DNA of 64,000 nt from contig CBDDII010000002.1 in NCBI GenBank assembly GCA_965228905.1, positions 930,001-994,000 on the forward strand, written 5' to 3'. This document shows positions 27,895-36,610 of this stretch, piece by piece. Every line of letters starts with the position of its first letter. The stretch's first letter is position 1. Below the pieces are notes generated by a model. It saw only the letters and a program-made list of their open reading frames with translations. It was not told where the DNA came from and searched no databases. The stretch is from CALKXV01 sp965228905. Lineage in GTDB: Bacteria; Pseudomonadota; Alphaproteobacteria; Rhodobacterales; Rhodobacteraceae. A program made the translations under genes and the position numbers.

Positions 27895-28121
27895 TGGCGC
27901 TTTCGTGGAAAGCGCGGCGGCGGTGGAGCCTTGTGATCCTGCTGGTGGGATTGCCGCTTTATATCGTGCTGGCGGTGAGCATCGTCAGCGCCCTGGATCG
28001 CCCGCCGATCCTTGTCGAGCTTCTGGTCTATGTCGTCCTGGGCGTGGTCTGGATCCTGCCCTTCAAGGCGGTGTTTCGCGGGGTCGGCAAGGCGGACCCG
28101 GAGGCGCCGCCGGAAGATTAG
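27894..28121 (+). CDS. DUF2842 family small membrane protein
   Basis: A 75-residue protein with a basic N-terminus (MALSWKARRRW) and two membrane helices (SLVILLVGLPLYIVLAVSIV and LVELLVYVVLGVVWILPF), ending in an acidic PEAPPED tail. I assign DUF2842, a small alphaproteobacterial family, from this layout and from its place after purA. The start overlaps the purA stop (TGATG). Role unknown. Confidence 0.75.
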
Positions 28122-28171
28122 GCGGGGCTTCCGCCCGAGGTCGCAACTTGGGACGGGTGTTGCGCCATTTT

Positions 28172-28196
28172 GCGTATTTGAAAAGCGATGAAGGAC
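28172..28196 (+). repeat. Dispersed 25-bp element, copy 2
   Basis: GCGTATTTG followed by AAAAGCGATGAAGGAC; it differs from copy 1 at one base. It lies between the DUF2842 gene and the DUF302 gene. Confidence 0.7.
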
Positions 28197-28284
28197 ACTT
28201 GCGCGGCGATCTGCCGGGTCACGGCAATGTGAGACGGCTCGACATCCCAACAGGTTAGCCTTGGGCAAATCTTAAGAGGTGGAA

Positions 28285-28725
28285 ATGCGCGGAATTCTCT
28301 TTTCAATGGCAACCCTTTTAGCCGCGGGCGAGGCCTTGGCCGATTACGTGAACGTCGATGCAGAAGGTTCGGTTCAGGAAGTGTCCGACCGACTGGTCGC
28401 AGCAGTCGAAGGCGCCGGGGCCACAGTGTTCGCCCGCGTGCCCCATTCCAAAGGGGCCATGTCGGTGGACATGCCGTTGCAGGACGCCGAATTGGTGATT
28501 TTCGGCAATCCCAAGTTGGGAACGCCAGCTTTGCAGGCCGACATCCGCGCCGGACTGGTGCTGCCTTTGCGGGTACTGGTGCATGACGCTGGCGGCCAGA
28601 CGGTGCTGACTTATGAAAGCGTGGACGCGATGTTCGAGGGCATGGACATTCCCGCCGACGCCGCCTTTCGCACGATGATGGCAGGGGCCCTCGGCAAGCT
28701 GACGGCGGCGGCCGCGGGCGGCTAG
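28285..28725 (+). CDS. DUF302 domain protein, exported
   Basis: A 146-residue protein with an N-terminal signal peptide (MRGILFSMATLLAAGEALA) and a DUF302 fold: VPHSKGAMSVDMPLQDAELVIFGNPKLGTPAL and the later LVLPLRVLVHDAGGQTVLTYES match the family. AGAGGTGG precedes ATG 28285; an in-frame GTG six bases earlier is less likely. The biochemical role of DUF302 is not established; periplasmic location is inferred. Confidence 0.82.
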   Translation: MRGILFSMATLLAAGEALADYVNVDAEGSVQEVSDRLVAAVEGAGATVFARVPHSKGAMSVDMPLQDAELVIFGNPKLGTPALQADIRAGLVLPLRVLVHDAGGQTVLTYESVDAMFEGMDIPADAAFRTMMAGALGKLTAAAAGG

Positions 28726-28787
28726 AGCGGTGGCGCGGAGATCGGCAACGACTTCCGGCTCGGACATCGCGGCAAATCAATGAGGCT

Positions 28788-29018
28788 CTAGAGCCACTTT
28801 CTGATCGCCAGCCCAAGCACTACGAGGATCAGCGCGGGAAGCCCGTAAAAGGTGCCGGTGGCCGACACCGGGCCAAGCCATTCCGGGCAGGTGAAATCAT
28901 ACCAGTTCAGCGAACAATCATGGTAGCTGGCGAACAACAGCGCGCCGAGAAGTGCTGCAACAACGGTGATGCCCACCATCGCCAGAAACGTACCGAAAAC
29001 CCTGAAGAGTGGTCTCAT
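28788..29018 (-). CDS. Small membrane protein downstream of hisA
   Basis: A 76-residue protein with two hydrophobic helices (VFGTFLAMVGITVVAALLGA and FYGLPALILVVLGLAI) joined by a loop with two cysteines (CSLNWYDFTC). Its ATG overlaps the hisA stop by 4 bases, so it is translated with hisA. No function recognised. Confidence 0.72.
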   Translation of the reverse strand: MRPLFRVFGTFLAMVGITVVAALLGALLFASYHDCSLNWYDFTCPEWLGPVSATGTFYGLPALILVVLGLAIRKWL

Positions 29019-29734
29019 GTCGCCAGGGCAGACAGCGCCTCTTTCAGGTCGATCGCGCCATCATACAGCGCACGTCCCGAGATCGCGCCGGCGATGACGC
29101 CGGTGTCGCGCAGGCGGATCAGGTCGTCCATGGACGAGACACCGCCCGAAGCGATGACGGGGACAGAGACCGCGCGGGCCAGTGCTTCGGTCGCGGGGAT
29201 GTTCGGGCCACCCATGGCGCCGTCGCGGTCGATATCGGTGTAGATGATCGCGGCGATCCCGGCGTCCTCAAACGCGCGGGCAAGGTCGGTGACCTGCATG
29301 TCGGTTTCCTCGGCCCAGCCGCGCGTGGCGACCTTGCCGTTTCGCGCATCCAGCCCCACGGCGACTTTGCCGGGAAAGGCGCGGGCGGCTTCGCGCACAA
29401 GATCGGGGTTTTCGACCGCGACCGTGCCAAGGATCACGCGGGCCAGTCCCTTGGACAGCCAGTTTTCAATCGTCTCCATGTCGCGGATGCCGCCGCCAAG
29501 CTGGGCGGGGACGGTGAGGCGCGACAGGATGCTTTCGACCGCCTGCGCATTGACCGGTTTGCCTGCAAAGGCCCCGTTCAGGTCGACAAGATGCACCCAT
29601 TCGGCCCCCGCAGCTTCGAACGCGGCGGCCTGGGCACCGGGGTCGTCGTTGAAAACGGTCGCCTCGGACATCTCGCCCTTCAAGAGGCGGACGCATTGGC
29701 CGTCTTTCAGGTCGATGGCGGGATATAGGATCAT
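29015..29734 (-). CDS. hisA: ProFAR isomerase (phosphoribosylformimino-5-aminoimidazole carboxamide ribotide isomerase)
   Basis: A 239-residue TIM-barrel isomerase of histidine synthesis. The catalytic Asp of the N-terminal MILYPAIDLKDGQCVRL, the phosphate loops LGGGIRD and SGGVSS, and the second catalytic Asp in IYTDIDRDGAM are present. It is translationally coupled to the small membrane protein downstream. Other his genes near it are not seen; hisD is about 24 kb away. Confidence 0.95.
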   Translation of the reverse strand: MILYPAIDLKDGQCVRLLKGEMSEATVFNDDPGAQAAAFEAAGAEWVHLVDLNGAFAGKPVNAQAVESILSRLTVPAQLGGGIRDMETIENWLSKGLARVILGTVAVENPDLVREAARAFPGKVAVGLDARNGKVATRGWAEETDMQVTDLARAFEDAGIAAIIYTDIDRDGAMGGPNIPATEALARAVSVPVIASGGVSSMDDLIRLRDTGVIAGAISGRALYDGAIDLKEALSALAT

Positions 29735-29869
29735 CGGGGTCTCCGGGTCTGTGCGGGGGCGTCATGCACCGGGAGGCGGGCAGAGGCAAGGGTGGCCGTG
29801 CCGTCACGTCACGCTTGATTGACCCAAGGGAAGACGGGGCAGGAATTGGGGACAGTCAGGGAGGCAGAC

Positions 29870-30259
29870 ATGAGAACATTCATTGCAGCATTGGTGGCAC
29901 TTGCCGTGGCAGGCCCGGTCTGGGCGGCGGATCCGGTGGCGGGGCTTTACAAGACCCAGCCGGGAGATGCCGGGAATTTCGCCCATGTGGAGATCTACGA
30001 ATGCGGGGATGCGATCTGTGGCGTGATCCGCAAGGCCTTTGACGGATCGGGGGCCGAAATCGCAAGCGAGACCATCGGCAAGCGGATGATCTGGGACATG
30101 CAGCCCCAGGGCGGCGGTGCCTATGGCAAGGGCAAGATCTGGGCGCCGGATCGCAACAAGACCTATGCGTCAAAGATGAGCCTTTCGGGCGCGACGCTGA
30201 AGGTCTCGGGCTGCGTGATCGGCATTTGCCGAAGCCAGACCTGGACTCGGGTGAAGTGA
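29870..30259 (+). CDS. DUF2147 family exported protein
   Basis: A 129-residue protein with a signal peptide (MRTFIAALVALAVAGPVWA) and a mature DUF2147 domain: VAGLYKTQ, EIYECGDAICGVI and the closing CVIGICRSQTWTRV are family features. It is expected in the periplasm. The family is linked to stress or heme-related functions in only a few cases; I make no claim. The region between it and hisA is 135 bp of divergent promoter. Confidence 0.85.
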   Translation: MRTFIAALVALAVAGPVWAADPVAGLYKTQPGDAGNFAHVEIYECGDAICGVIRKAFDGSGAEIASETIGKRMIWDMQPQGGGAYGKGKIWAPDRNKTYASKMSLSGATLKVSGCVIGICRSQTWTRVK

Positions 30260-30260
30260 C

Positions 30261-30278
30261 GGGCGCGGGGTCGCGCCC
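30261..30278. terminator. GC-rich hairpin between convergent genes
   Basis: GGGCGCG (30261-30267) pairs with CGCGCCC (30272-30278) around GGGT. It sits between the convergent DUF2147 and protease genes. There is no U tract, so termination is uncertain. Confidence 0.4.
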
Positions 30279-30284
30279 GCCCGT

Positions 30285-32129
30285 TCAAAAGGCGTAGGGC
30301 GGTTCGCGGTAGCCCAGGGGATCGGAAGGTGGGACACCCATGATGCCTTCGGCAATGTGGCGGGCCATGATGGCGCTGGCCATGGAGGTTCCGGCAAGGC
30401 GGGTTACGCCGCCGCCCCGACGCGCGGCCGCCATCGGACCGCCAAGGGGGCGGGAGACTTCGGCGGCGGGCGCAAAGGCTCCGGGGGCAGGCGGGGTCGC
30501 CTGACCGACGGCAAGGCCCGCAAAGCGATAGGGTTTCGCGCCCCGGCTTTCGCGGCCCGACACGATCGTCGCCCCGCCCGTTGCCAGAACCGACAGCGTG
30601 CCGTCGCGACGCAACCCCTCGGTCGCCATCGCGCTTTGCACCAGAAAGTCGCCATAGCCGTCGCGTGCCTGGTAGGCCGGGTCGCGGAACCAGCTTTGCC
30701 GCCCTGCGGACCTGAGCCCGGCAAGGGTGTTGTCCCTAGCGATCCAGAGCAACACCGGTGCCGAAGCCGCGCCCGACAACGTCAGGGTCCAGAGGCCCGA
30801 CGGCGCATCCTTCGCCGACCGGCCCGAGGTGGGATAAACGCCGATGACAAGGTGATCGCCTAGGTTGTGAAGCTCTGCGACGGGCTTACCGTCTGCCTCA
30901 AGCCGGATCCGCTCGCCCCCTGCCGGAAGTGCGGCGGTCGTACCCCCCGTGTTGCCGGGCGGGAGAAGGGTCACCGCGTCTATGCCAAGGGGGTCGCCGG
31001 GTGTCTCAGGCCAGACCTCGATGAAACTGGCGGTGCGGTCTTCCGGCGGCAGGGACCATTTCATCGCGGTTTCGTTCGCCGGGATCGCGCGGGCATGGAC
31101 GCCGTCTTGCAGGTGGTTGCCCGCTGGCAGTGTCAGGTTGACGTCGCGCGGGGCCGGCCCTTTCGCGGCGGCGACCACCGCATCCAACTCGGCTGTTGTG
31201 GGGTGGTTGCCGTCGGCAGGCCCGCCGAGGAATCCCATGGAGGCATTGGCAACCAGTGGAGCGGGATCGCCGCCCGAGGTTTGCGACAGGACGTAGGAGG
31301 CCGCGCCGATCACCGCCAGGCCATAGGTCAGGGGGCCGTGGAACACCGCGCCCGAGGTGTCGCTGACCACAGAAACCGGCAGTTCCACGCCATAGATCGC
31401 GGCGTTGTCGGTTGCGCCCACGCGGGGTGCGCCTGTCATAAGGTCCAGCACGTGGGTGCCGTGACCGCCGCTTAGCGACCAGAGGTCGGTTTCGCCCGCA
31501 GGCGGACCGGTGAATTCGGAGTACACTCCGGCTTCGTCCAAAGCACCGTTCGTCCAATGTTTGGCGATCAGGGCGTCGATGTCGGCGCGCAACAGCAGGG
31601 TTCCGGCTCTCAGGATCGTGCTGTAGGGCCCGGGGGTTTTCAAGGCGCGGCCCTGCACCCAGAGCATTTCGAACCGCGTGGTGTCAGGCCCGCCGTTCGG
31701 GTCGGCCTTGCGGAATCGGGCGTTGACGAAGGCGATAGAGGTGTCGATGCAGCCCATGGCCACCTTGGCCGTCCCCGGCGAAACGGCACCGGCAAGGGCG
31801 GTCTTTTGCGCCGCGCGTCCGCTGGTGCTTTCGTCGAAGGCACCGGGGGCAAAGATCGGGCCGACCGCCTGGCTGTCCGGCCCCGATGGCAGGCCACCGT
31901 GGATCAGCGAAGCGTCGTCGCCGAGGTCGTGCAGGAAATCGGCGAGGGCATCCGCTGGCGCGGCACCCCCGTCGATGGCGGCCTTGCAGGCGGCAAGCCT
32001 GTCAGACCCGCCCGCACGTTCGAACAGCGAGTAGAGCTGTCCCGCCGCCGGGGCGGGCTGCATCTCGACGAAGGCAGCGCCCAGCATCGCCGGGCCGAAA
32101 GCCTCGGGCGCGGTCCATGTCGCGGGCAT
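30285..32129 (-). CDS. Subtilisin-like serine protease (S8 family), divergent
   Basis: A 614-residue protein with the full subtilase triad in order: Asp129 in MGCIDTSIAF, His223 in GGHGTHVLD and Ser582 in LAGTSMASA. About 120 residues precede the Asp, and a roughly 200-residue insertion lies between the His region and the Ser. No signal peptide is visible (N-terminus MPATWTAPEAFGPAMLG), so it is either cytoplasmic or exported by a non-Sec route. Its ATG follows the stop codon of the upstream haloperoxidase-like gene with no gap, so the two are translated together. Substrate unknown. It is not close to any subtilase subfamily I can name. Confidence 0.78.
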   Translation of the reverse strand: MPATWTAPEAFGPAMLGAAFVEMQPAPAAGQLYSLFERAGGSDRLAACKAAIDGGAAPADALADFLHDLGDDASLIHGGLPSGPDSQAVGPIFAPGAFDESTSGRAAQKTALAGAVSPGTAKVAMGCIDTSIAFVNARFRKADPNGGPDTTRFEMLWVQGRALKTPGPYSTILRAGTLLLRADIDALIAKHWTNGALDEAGVYSEFTGPPAGETDLWSLSGGHGTHVLDLMTGAPRVGATDNAAIYGVELPVSVVSDTSGAVFHGPLTYGLAVIGAASYVLSQTSGGDPAPLVANASMGFLGGPADGNHPTTAELDAVVAAAKGPAPRDVNLTLPAGNHLQDGVHARAIPANETAMKWSLPPEDRTASFIEVWPETPGDPLGIDAVTLLPPGNTGGTTAALPAGGERIRLEADGKPVAELHNLGDHLVIGVYPTSGRSAKDAPSGLWTLTLSGAASAPVLLWIARDNTLAGLRSAGRQSWFRDPAYQARDGYGDFLVQSAMATEGLRRDGTLSVLATGGATIVSGRESRGAKPYRFAGLAVGQATPPAPGAFAPAAEVSRPLGGPMAAARRGGGVTRLAGTSMASAIMARHIAEGIMGVPPSDPLGYREPPYAF

Positions 32130-33278
32130 TTATTCCCACTCCTCCAACGCTTTCTTGTGGGCGTATTTCAGTTCCGCCGGGGTGGTGCCGGGCAGCGCAT
32201 CGAAGGATGTGCCTTGCAGCCACGCCGGGGCGCTGCCGTCGATAACCGCCTGACGGGCCTCGGCAAACTTGCCCATGGTGAAATCCACGGTGTTCATCAG
32301 GTCGGGCGTCACCGTGAAATGGTGCGCCGTGATCCCGCCGCCGCCCTGAACCGTGCTTTCGCCCGAAAGCCGCCGCCAGAAAATCTGGCCGACGGTGATC
32401 CCCAGAAAGAACCCGGCCATGCTTTCGAACGGGAAATGCACGCCCGCCACATGCCGGTTGAGCGCCACCCGCGCCGCAGCCCGCATGATGTAGTTTTCCG
32501 CACTCGTCGCCTCTTCGTCCGTTTTGCCTGAGAGGCGCGACAGGACATAGGCCATGGCCGAGGTTTCGATCGAATGCCCTGACGGCAGCGAGGAATGCTG
32601 CGGCGTCTGGATCATCGGCGCGATTTCCGGGCAGACCTGCACCGGGCGCGGCGAGGTGATTTCGTGTTTCACCTGGCTGTGGATGATCGTGCAGGCATCC
32701 TTGACCGACCGGATGATCTCCAGCGACCAGCCGTGGCTGTTGTCGTGGATGCGCACGAAGGACGACAGGAACGACAGGGCATCGCCCTGCTGGATGACGA
32801 TTTCGTTGATCCGTTCGGCGCGAAGATCGCCGGCTGCAAGCACGAAGGGCACCTGGTCCCAGAGGATCTGGTGCGTGGTCGGGCGCTTCAGCGTATAGAC
32901 CGGGGTGGAGTTGAATTTCACTTCAACCTCGGTCGGCGTTTTCCGGATGGCGAGACCCGCGCGCAGTTTTTCGATCATGAGGATGCGAACGTAGCGCGGC
33001 GTGGCACTGTCGATGCGCTTGATATTGCCGGGCCCAAGGTCGGGCGACAAAAGCGTGATCTTCGCCGGATCCACGACACCGCCATTGGAAACGGTCAGCG
33101 CTCCTGACAGGCCCGAGGAACTTGGACTGCCGGGTGTGGCCGTACCGATACCGCCAATTCCACCGATGCCGCCGATCCCGCCTATGCCCCCAATTCCACC
33201 AATGCCGCCAATACCGCCGATGCCCCCAATTCCACCGATTCCGCCGATTCCACCAATTCCCGAAATTGACACCTGCAC
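32130..33278 (-). CDS. Vanadium-dependent haloperoxidase/PAP2-like protein with Gly-Ile-Gly repeats
   Basis: A 382-residue protein. Residues 7-45 are 13 exact Gly-Ile-Gly units. The C-terminal half carries the vanadate/phosphate-binding set shared by haloperoxidases and PAP2 phosphatases: Lys204 and Arg211 in the KHEITSPRP segment, PSGHS at 232-236, and RHVAGVHFPFE with Arg275 and His281. There is no signal peptide and no clear membrane span in the catalytic part, which favours a haloperoxidase or soluble acid phosphatase over an integral PAP2 enzyme. A beta-rich region (residues 60-170) lies between. It heads a two-gene unit with the protease and is divergent from a SARP-like regulator. Confidence 0.75.
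   Translation of the reverse strand: MQVSISGIGGIGGIGGIGGIGGIGGIGGIGGIGGIGGIGGIGGIGTATPGSPSSSGLSGALTVSNGGVVDPAKITLLSPDLGPGNIKRIDSATPRYVRILMIEKLRAGLAIRKTPTEVEVKFNSTPVYTLKRPTTHQILWDQVPFVLAAGDLRAERINEIVIQQGDALSFLSSFVRIHDNSHGWSLEIIRSVKDACTIIHSQVKHEITSPRPVQVCPEIAPMIQTPQHSSLPSGHSIETSAMAYVLSRLSGKTDEEATSAENYIMRAAARVALNRHVAGVHFPFESMAGFFLGITVGQIFWRRLSGESTVQGGGGITAHHFTVTPDLMNTVDFTMGKFAEARQAVIDGSAPAWLQGTSFDALPGTTPAELKYAHKKALEEWE
33144..33260 (-). repeat. 13-unit Gly-Ile-Gly coding repeat
   Basis: Thirteen 9-bp units that encode GIG without any amino acid change, although Gly and Ile codons vary between units (ATT, ATC and one ATA; all four Gly codons except a dominant one). The variation shows the repeat is old enough for synonymous change and is held at protein level. 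Confidence 0.9.
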
Positions 33279-33322
33279 CCCTCCGTTCTTTCAAAAGCTC
33301 ATGGGGAACCTTAACGGCAAGC

Positions 33323-33335
33323 TTACCTAAGGTAA
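33323..33335. promoter_or_regulatory. Palindromic operator candidate between the haloperoxidase-like and SARP genes
   Basis: TTACCT-A-AGGTAA is a perfect 13-bp palindrome, 45 bases upstream of the haloperoxidase-like start and 100 bases upstream of the SARP-like start. It sits in an AT-rich stretch of the 156-bp divergent region. It may bind the regulator encoded alongside. Confidence 0.5.
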
Positions 33336-33434
33336 AATGTACGACGTTCCAACTTCACGTTTTTTTCACACATATATAGATTCCCGGGATATTCCCTCTT
33401 AGTATGTCGCCGGGGTGCGCACGAAAGCCGAGCT

Positions 33435-35015
33435 ATGCTACTGATTTCATTGTCGGGGCCATTGCGTGTGACGGATGCCGAGGGGCGCGATGTCACGCCG
33501 AAAAGCGCGAAGGCTCGCGGCCTTCTGGCGATTCTGGCGCTTTCCAAGGATCTGAGGCGGTCACGCATGTGGTTGCGCGGCAAGTTGTGGAGCACAAGCG
33601 GGCAGGCGCAGGGTTCGGATTCGTTGCGCCAGTGCCTGACGGAAATCCGCAAGGCTTTTGGATCCCACGCCCCCGCTCTCATCACCGACCGCCGAAGCGT
33701 TGCGCTGGCCAGCCAGTTGGTCGAAATCGACAAACCGCTGACCTCGCGCACCGAAGCCGCCGAGATGTGCAGCGACATCGACGTGATGGATCCCGAATTC
33801 CAGAACTGGCTTGCCGCCGCGCGGGATACGATGGCGCAATCCATCAAACTTCCCGACAAACAGCGCGATGCAACCGCCGGATTGCCCGCTGTCGTGGTGT
33901 TCTCGGTCGCGCATGATGTGCCGGACGACGTGCAATGGGTGTATCAGTCGCTGAGAGAGAACATCTCGGTTCTCTTGCGCGAAGGCGGCGAGATTGACAT
34001 CGTCACCGAAACCCAGCCTGTCGACACCCGGATGGGCGCGTCACGCAACTATTTCTTCGTGGTGGTCGACGTGAATTCGGTTGGGGGGCAGGCGCTTGTC
34101 TCGACCCGGCTGGAACGGGGCACCGATGGCAACACGCTTTGGAGCTCGGGGCAGGTCGCGATCCCGAACGATGGCAGCGACCAGTCGATCTGGGCGTTGC
34201 ACAAGCTGTCGTTCGTCACCCACGAAAAAACCGCCAGCGCGGTTTCTGATGCGGACGGCGAAAGCCATGGATCGAACAACGCCTATGCGCTGGCCATCCG
34301 GGGGCGCAACCGGTTGTTCGAATTTACGCGGGATTCCCTGATCGACGCGGATCGCCTGTTTTCCGCGGCCTACCAGATCGAGCCGCGCGGAACCTTCCTG
34401 GCGTGGCGGCATTTCGCACGCAACACGGCCGCCTTCGAACACCTCAGCGACGATTTTCTTGAGCCGATCAACCGCGTCGACCTGATCGAACAGGCCGTTA
34501 TGGACAGTTCGACAAACCCCTTCGTGCTGTCGGTCGCTTCGCAGGATGCCTTTGTGCGCAAGGGCGATCTTGACCTGGCAAAGGCCCTGGTCGGCGATGC
34601 CATCGAAAAGAATCCCGTCAATCCGCTCGCGCTTGGTTTCCAGTCGAACATCATGGTGTTGACCGGCGAATATGATCATTCCATCCAATCGGCTACGCGG
34701 GCGCACGATCTGGTGAAGAACGAACCCTACCGGGGTTTCTGGTCTTTGTTCCTTTGCCTGCCCTATATGGCCAAGGGCGATTACGAAACGGCCGCCTTTC
34801 ACGCCAACATGTCTCACTACCTGATGCCCCGCATGGTCGCGGCACAGCGGTTCCTCTATGCCCTGAACGAGGCGATGGGCCGCGAAAGCCAGGCATTGAC
34901 GGTGTTCCGCAAGATCAGGAAGCGCGAACCGGATTTTTCAAAACAGCACCTTTTCAGAAGCGATTATCCCGTCGGCACCATGCGCCGCACCGGGATCATG
35001 GAACTTTTGGAGTAA
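33435..35015 (+). CDS. SARP/adenylate-cyclase-type transcriptional regulator with TPR-like C-terminus
   Basis: A 526-residue soluble regulator. The first 100 residues (LSGPLRVTDAEGRDVTPKSAKARGLLAILALS and RLRGKLW-like RMWLRGKLWS) match the winged-helix DNA-binding region of SARP/BTAD proteins. A TolB-like middle domain (about 150-270) is followed by helical repeats to the end, with NNAYALAIRGRNRLFEF and PVNPLALGFQSNIMVLTGEYD typical of TPR segments. It has no membrane span. It is divergent from the haloperoxidase-protease pair and is the likely local regulator; the signal is unknown. Confidence 0.78.
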   Translation: MLLISLSGPLRVTDAEGRDVTPKSAKARGLLAILALSKDLRRSRMWLRGKLWSTSGQAQGSDSLRQCLTEIRKAFGSHAPALITDRRSVALASQLVEIDKPLTSRTEAAEMCSDIDVMDPEFQNWLAAARDTMAQSIKLPDKQRDATAGLPAVVVFSVAHDVPDDVQWVYQSLRENISVLLREGGEIDIVTETQPVDTRMGASRNYFFVVVDVNSVGGQALVSTRLERGTDGNTLWSSGQVAIPNDGSDQSIWALHKLSFVTHEKTASAVSDADGESHGSNNAYALAIRGRNRLFEFTRDSLIDADRLFSAAYQIEPRGTFLAWRHFARNTAAFEHLSDDFLEPINRVDLIEQAVMDSSTNPFVLSVASQDAFVRKGDLDLAKALVGDAIEKNPVNPLALGFQSNIMVLTGEYDHSIQSATRAHDLVKNEPYRGFWSLFLCLPYMAKGDYETAAFHANMSHYLMPRMVAAQRFLYALNEAMGRESQALTVFRKIRKREPDFSKQHLFRSDYPVGTMRRTGIMELLE

Positions 35016-35090
35016 TCCGTAGAATTTTTGACGACCTGTTCGTTCGGAGTAGTTTTTTAAGACGTCTCTTTATTGCGAGATTCATTCTTC

Positions 35091-36581
35091 GTGATCACTG
35101 CATTGATCGTACTGCCCAATCAGCTTTTTGATGAGCATCCGGGAATCGCGGAAGATCCTGACAGGATCATTCTTTTCGAGGATCCGCTGTACTTCGGCGA
35201 TCCCCAATATCCTTTGCGATTTCACAAGCAGAAACTCTGGCTGCATCGTGCCAGCATGGCGGCCTATCGCGACCGGCTGGAAGACGAAGGTTACGCCGTC
35301 ACGCATGAGCCATATGCCTCTGACGCCCGCCTGATCGACAAACTTGTTCAGGGGTTGGCGGAGGATGGGGTAGACCTCGTGATGGCGGTCGATCTGGTGG
35401 ACGACATCGCCCTCAAACGCCTGCGCCGCGCCTGCAAGGCCGCCGGCGTGAAACTGCGGCTTTTCCCGTCGCCCGGCTTTATCAACACCGCAGAAGACAA
35501 CGCCGGGTGGCGCGACGGCCAGTCGCGTTGGTTCTTGGCAGAGTTCTATAAACACCAGCGCCGACGCCTGGACATCCTGATGGACGGCGAAAACCCGAAG
35601 GGCGGGCAGTGGAGTTTTGACGAAGCCAACCGCAAGAAGGTGCCGAAGAAGAAACTGCCCGATCTTCCCGACATTCCCCGGATCGACTTTTCCAAGACGG
35701 CGCTCGAAGCGCGGAACAGGGTTCTTGAAGATTTCAAGGATGCGCCCGGTTCGCTTGATACGCTTTACTATCCCACCACGCACGAGCACGCTGCCCTCTG
35801 GCTGGACGATTTCCTGGTGCACCGGTTCGAGCATTTCGGCGAATACGAAGATGCCATCGTCAAGGGTGAAAGCTGGCTTTGGCATTCGGTGCTGACCCCT
35901 GCGCTGAACATCGGGCTTTTGACGCCAGAGCAGGTCGTGAACGAAGCGATGGAATTCGCCGAAACACGCGATATTCCCTTGAATTCAATGGAAGGTTTCA
36001 TCCGCCAGATCATTGGCTGGCGCGAGTTCATGCGGGCAAGCTACGAAGACCTCGGCGTGCAAATGCGCACTTCCAATCACTGGAACCACGATCGGCCGCT
36101 GCCGAAATCCTTTTATGACGGCACCACCGGGATCGACCCGCTGGACGACGTGATCCACCGCGTTCTGGAAACCGGGTACTGCCACCATATCGAACGGTTG
36201 ATGGTGCTGGGCGGTTTCATGTTCCTTTGCGAAATCAAGCCGCACGACGCCTACTCATGGTTCATGGAAATGTTCGTCGACAGCTACGACTGGGTGATGG
36301 TGCCGAACGTCTATGCCATGAGCCAGCACGCCGACGGCGGGCTGATCACGACCAAGCCGTATTTTTCCGGCTCGAACTACATCCGCAAGATGAGCAACTG
36401 GGGCACCGGTGCATGGTCCGACATCTGGGATGGGCTTTACTGGCGGTTCATCTGGAAGCACCGCGAAACGCTTTCCGGCAATCCTCGTTGGGCCATGATG
36501 TGCAGCGCGGTCGAAAAGATGGACCCTTGCAAACGGGATGAGCATCTGAAGACCGCCGAGGCATATCTGAACAGCCTCTGA
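35091..36581 (+). CDS. Iron-sulfur bacterial cryptochrome/photolyase (PhrB/CryB type)
   Basis: A 496-residue flavoprotein of the deoxyribodipyrimidine photolyase-related (FeS-BCP) family, which repairs (6-4) photoproducts and also affects light regulation in relatives. LIVLPNQLFDEHPGI opens the antenna domain; FIRQIIGWREFMR, NHWNHDRPLP and MSQHADGGLITTKPYFSGSNYI lie in the FAD domain. Cysteines in GYCHHI, FLCEIKP, MMCSAVEKMDPC could hold the 4Fe-4S cluster. GTG 35091 is my choice; a TTG at 35073 is in frame and neither has a good ribosome site. It stands alone after the SARP gene. Confidence 0.87.
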   Translation: MITALIVLPNQLFDEHPGIAEDPDRIILFEDPLYFGDPQYPLRFHKQKLWLHRASMAAYRDRLEDEGYAVTHEPYASDARLIDKLVQGLAEDGVDLVMAVDLVDDIALKRLRRACKAAGVKLRLFPSPGFINTAEDNAGWRDGQSRWFLAEFYKHQRRRLDILMDGENPKGGQWSFDEANRKKVPKKKLPDLPDIPRIDFSKTALEARNRVLEDFKDAPGSLDTLYYPTTHEHAALWLDDFLVHRFEHFGEYEDAIVKGESWLWHSVLTPALNIGLLTPEQVVNEAMEFAETRDIPLNSMEGFIRQIIGWREFMRASYEDLGVQMRTSNHWNHDRPLPKSFYDGTTGIDPLDDVIHRVLETGYCHHIERLMVLGGFMFLCEIKPHDAYSWFMEMFVDSYDWVMVPNVYAMSQHADGGLITTKPYFSGSNYIRKMSNWGTGAWSDIWDGLYWRFIWKHRETLSGNPRWAMMCSAVEKMDPCKRDEHLKTAEAYLNSL

Positions 36582-36610
36582 TCCGCTGTGTCCTGCCGGG
36601 TGCGACGAAT

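Noticed and set aside
33144..33260. CRISPR-like or satellite array
   Set aside because: The 9-bp units are contiguous, in frame and coding; there are no spacers.
33001..33330. Pro-Ile-Pro-Met repeat peptide on the plus strand
   Set aside because: It is the antisense of the GIG array. The haloperoxidase-like frame has the catalytic motifs, so the repeat belongs there.
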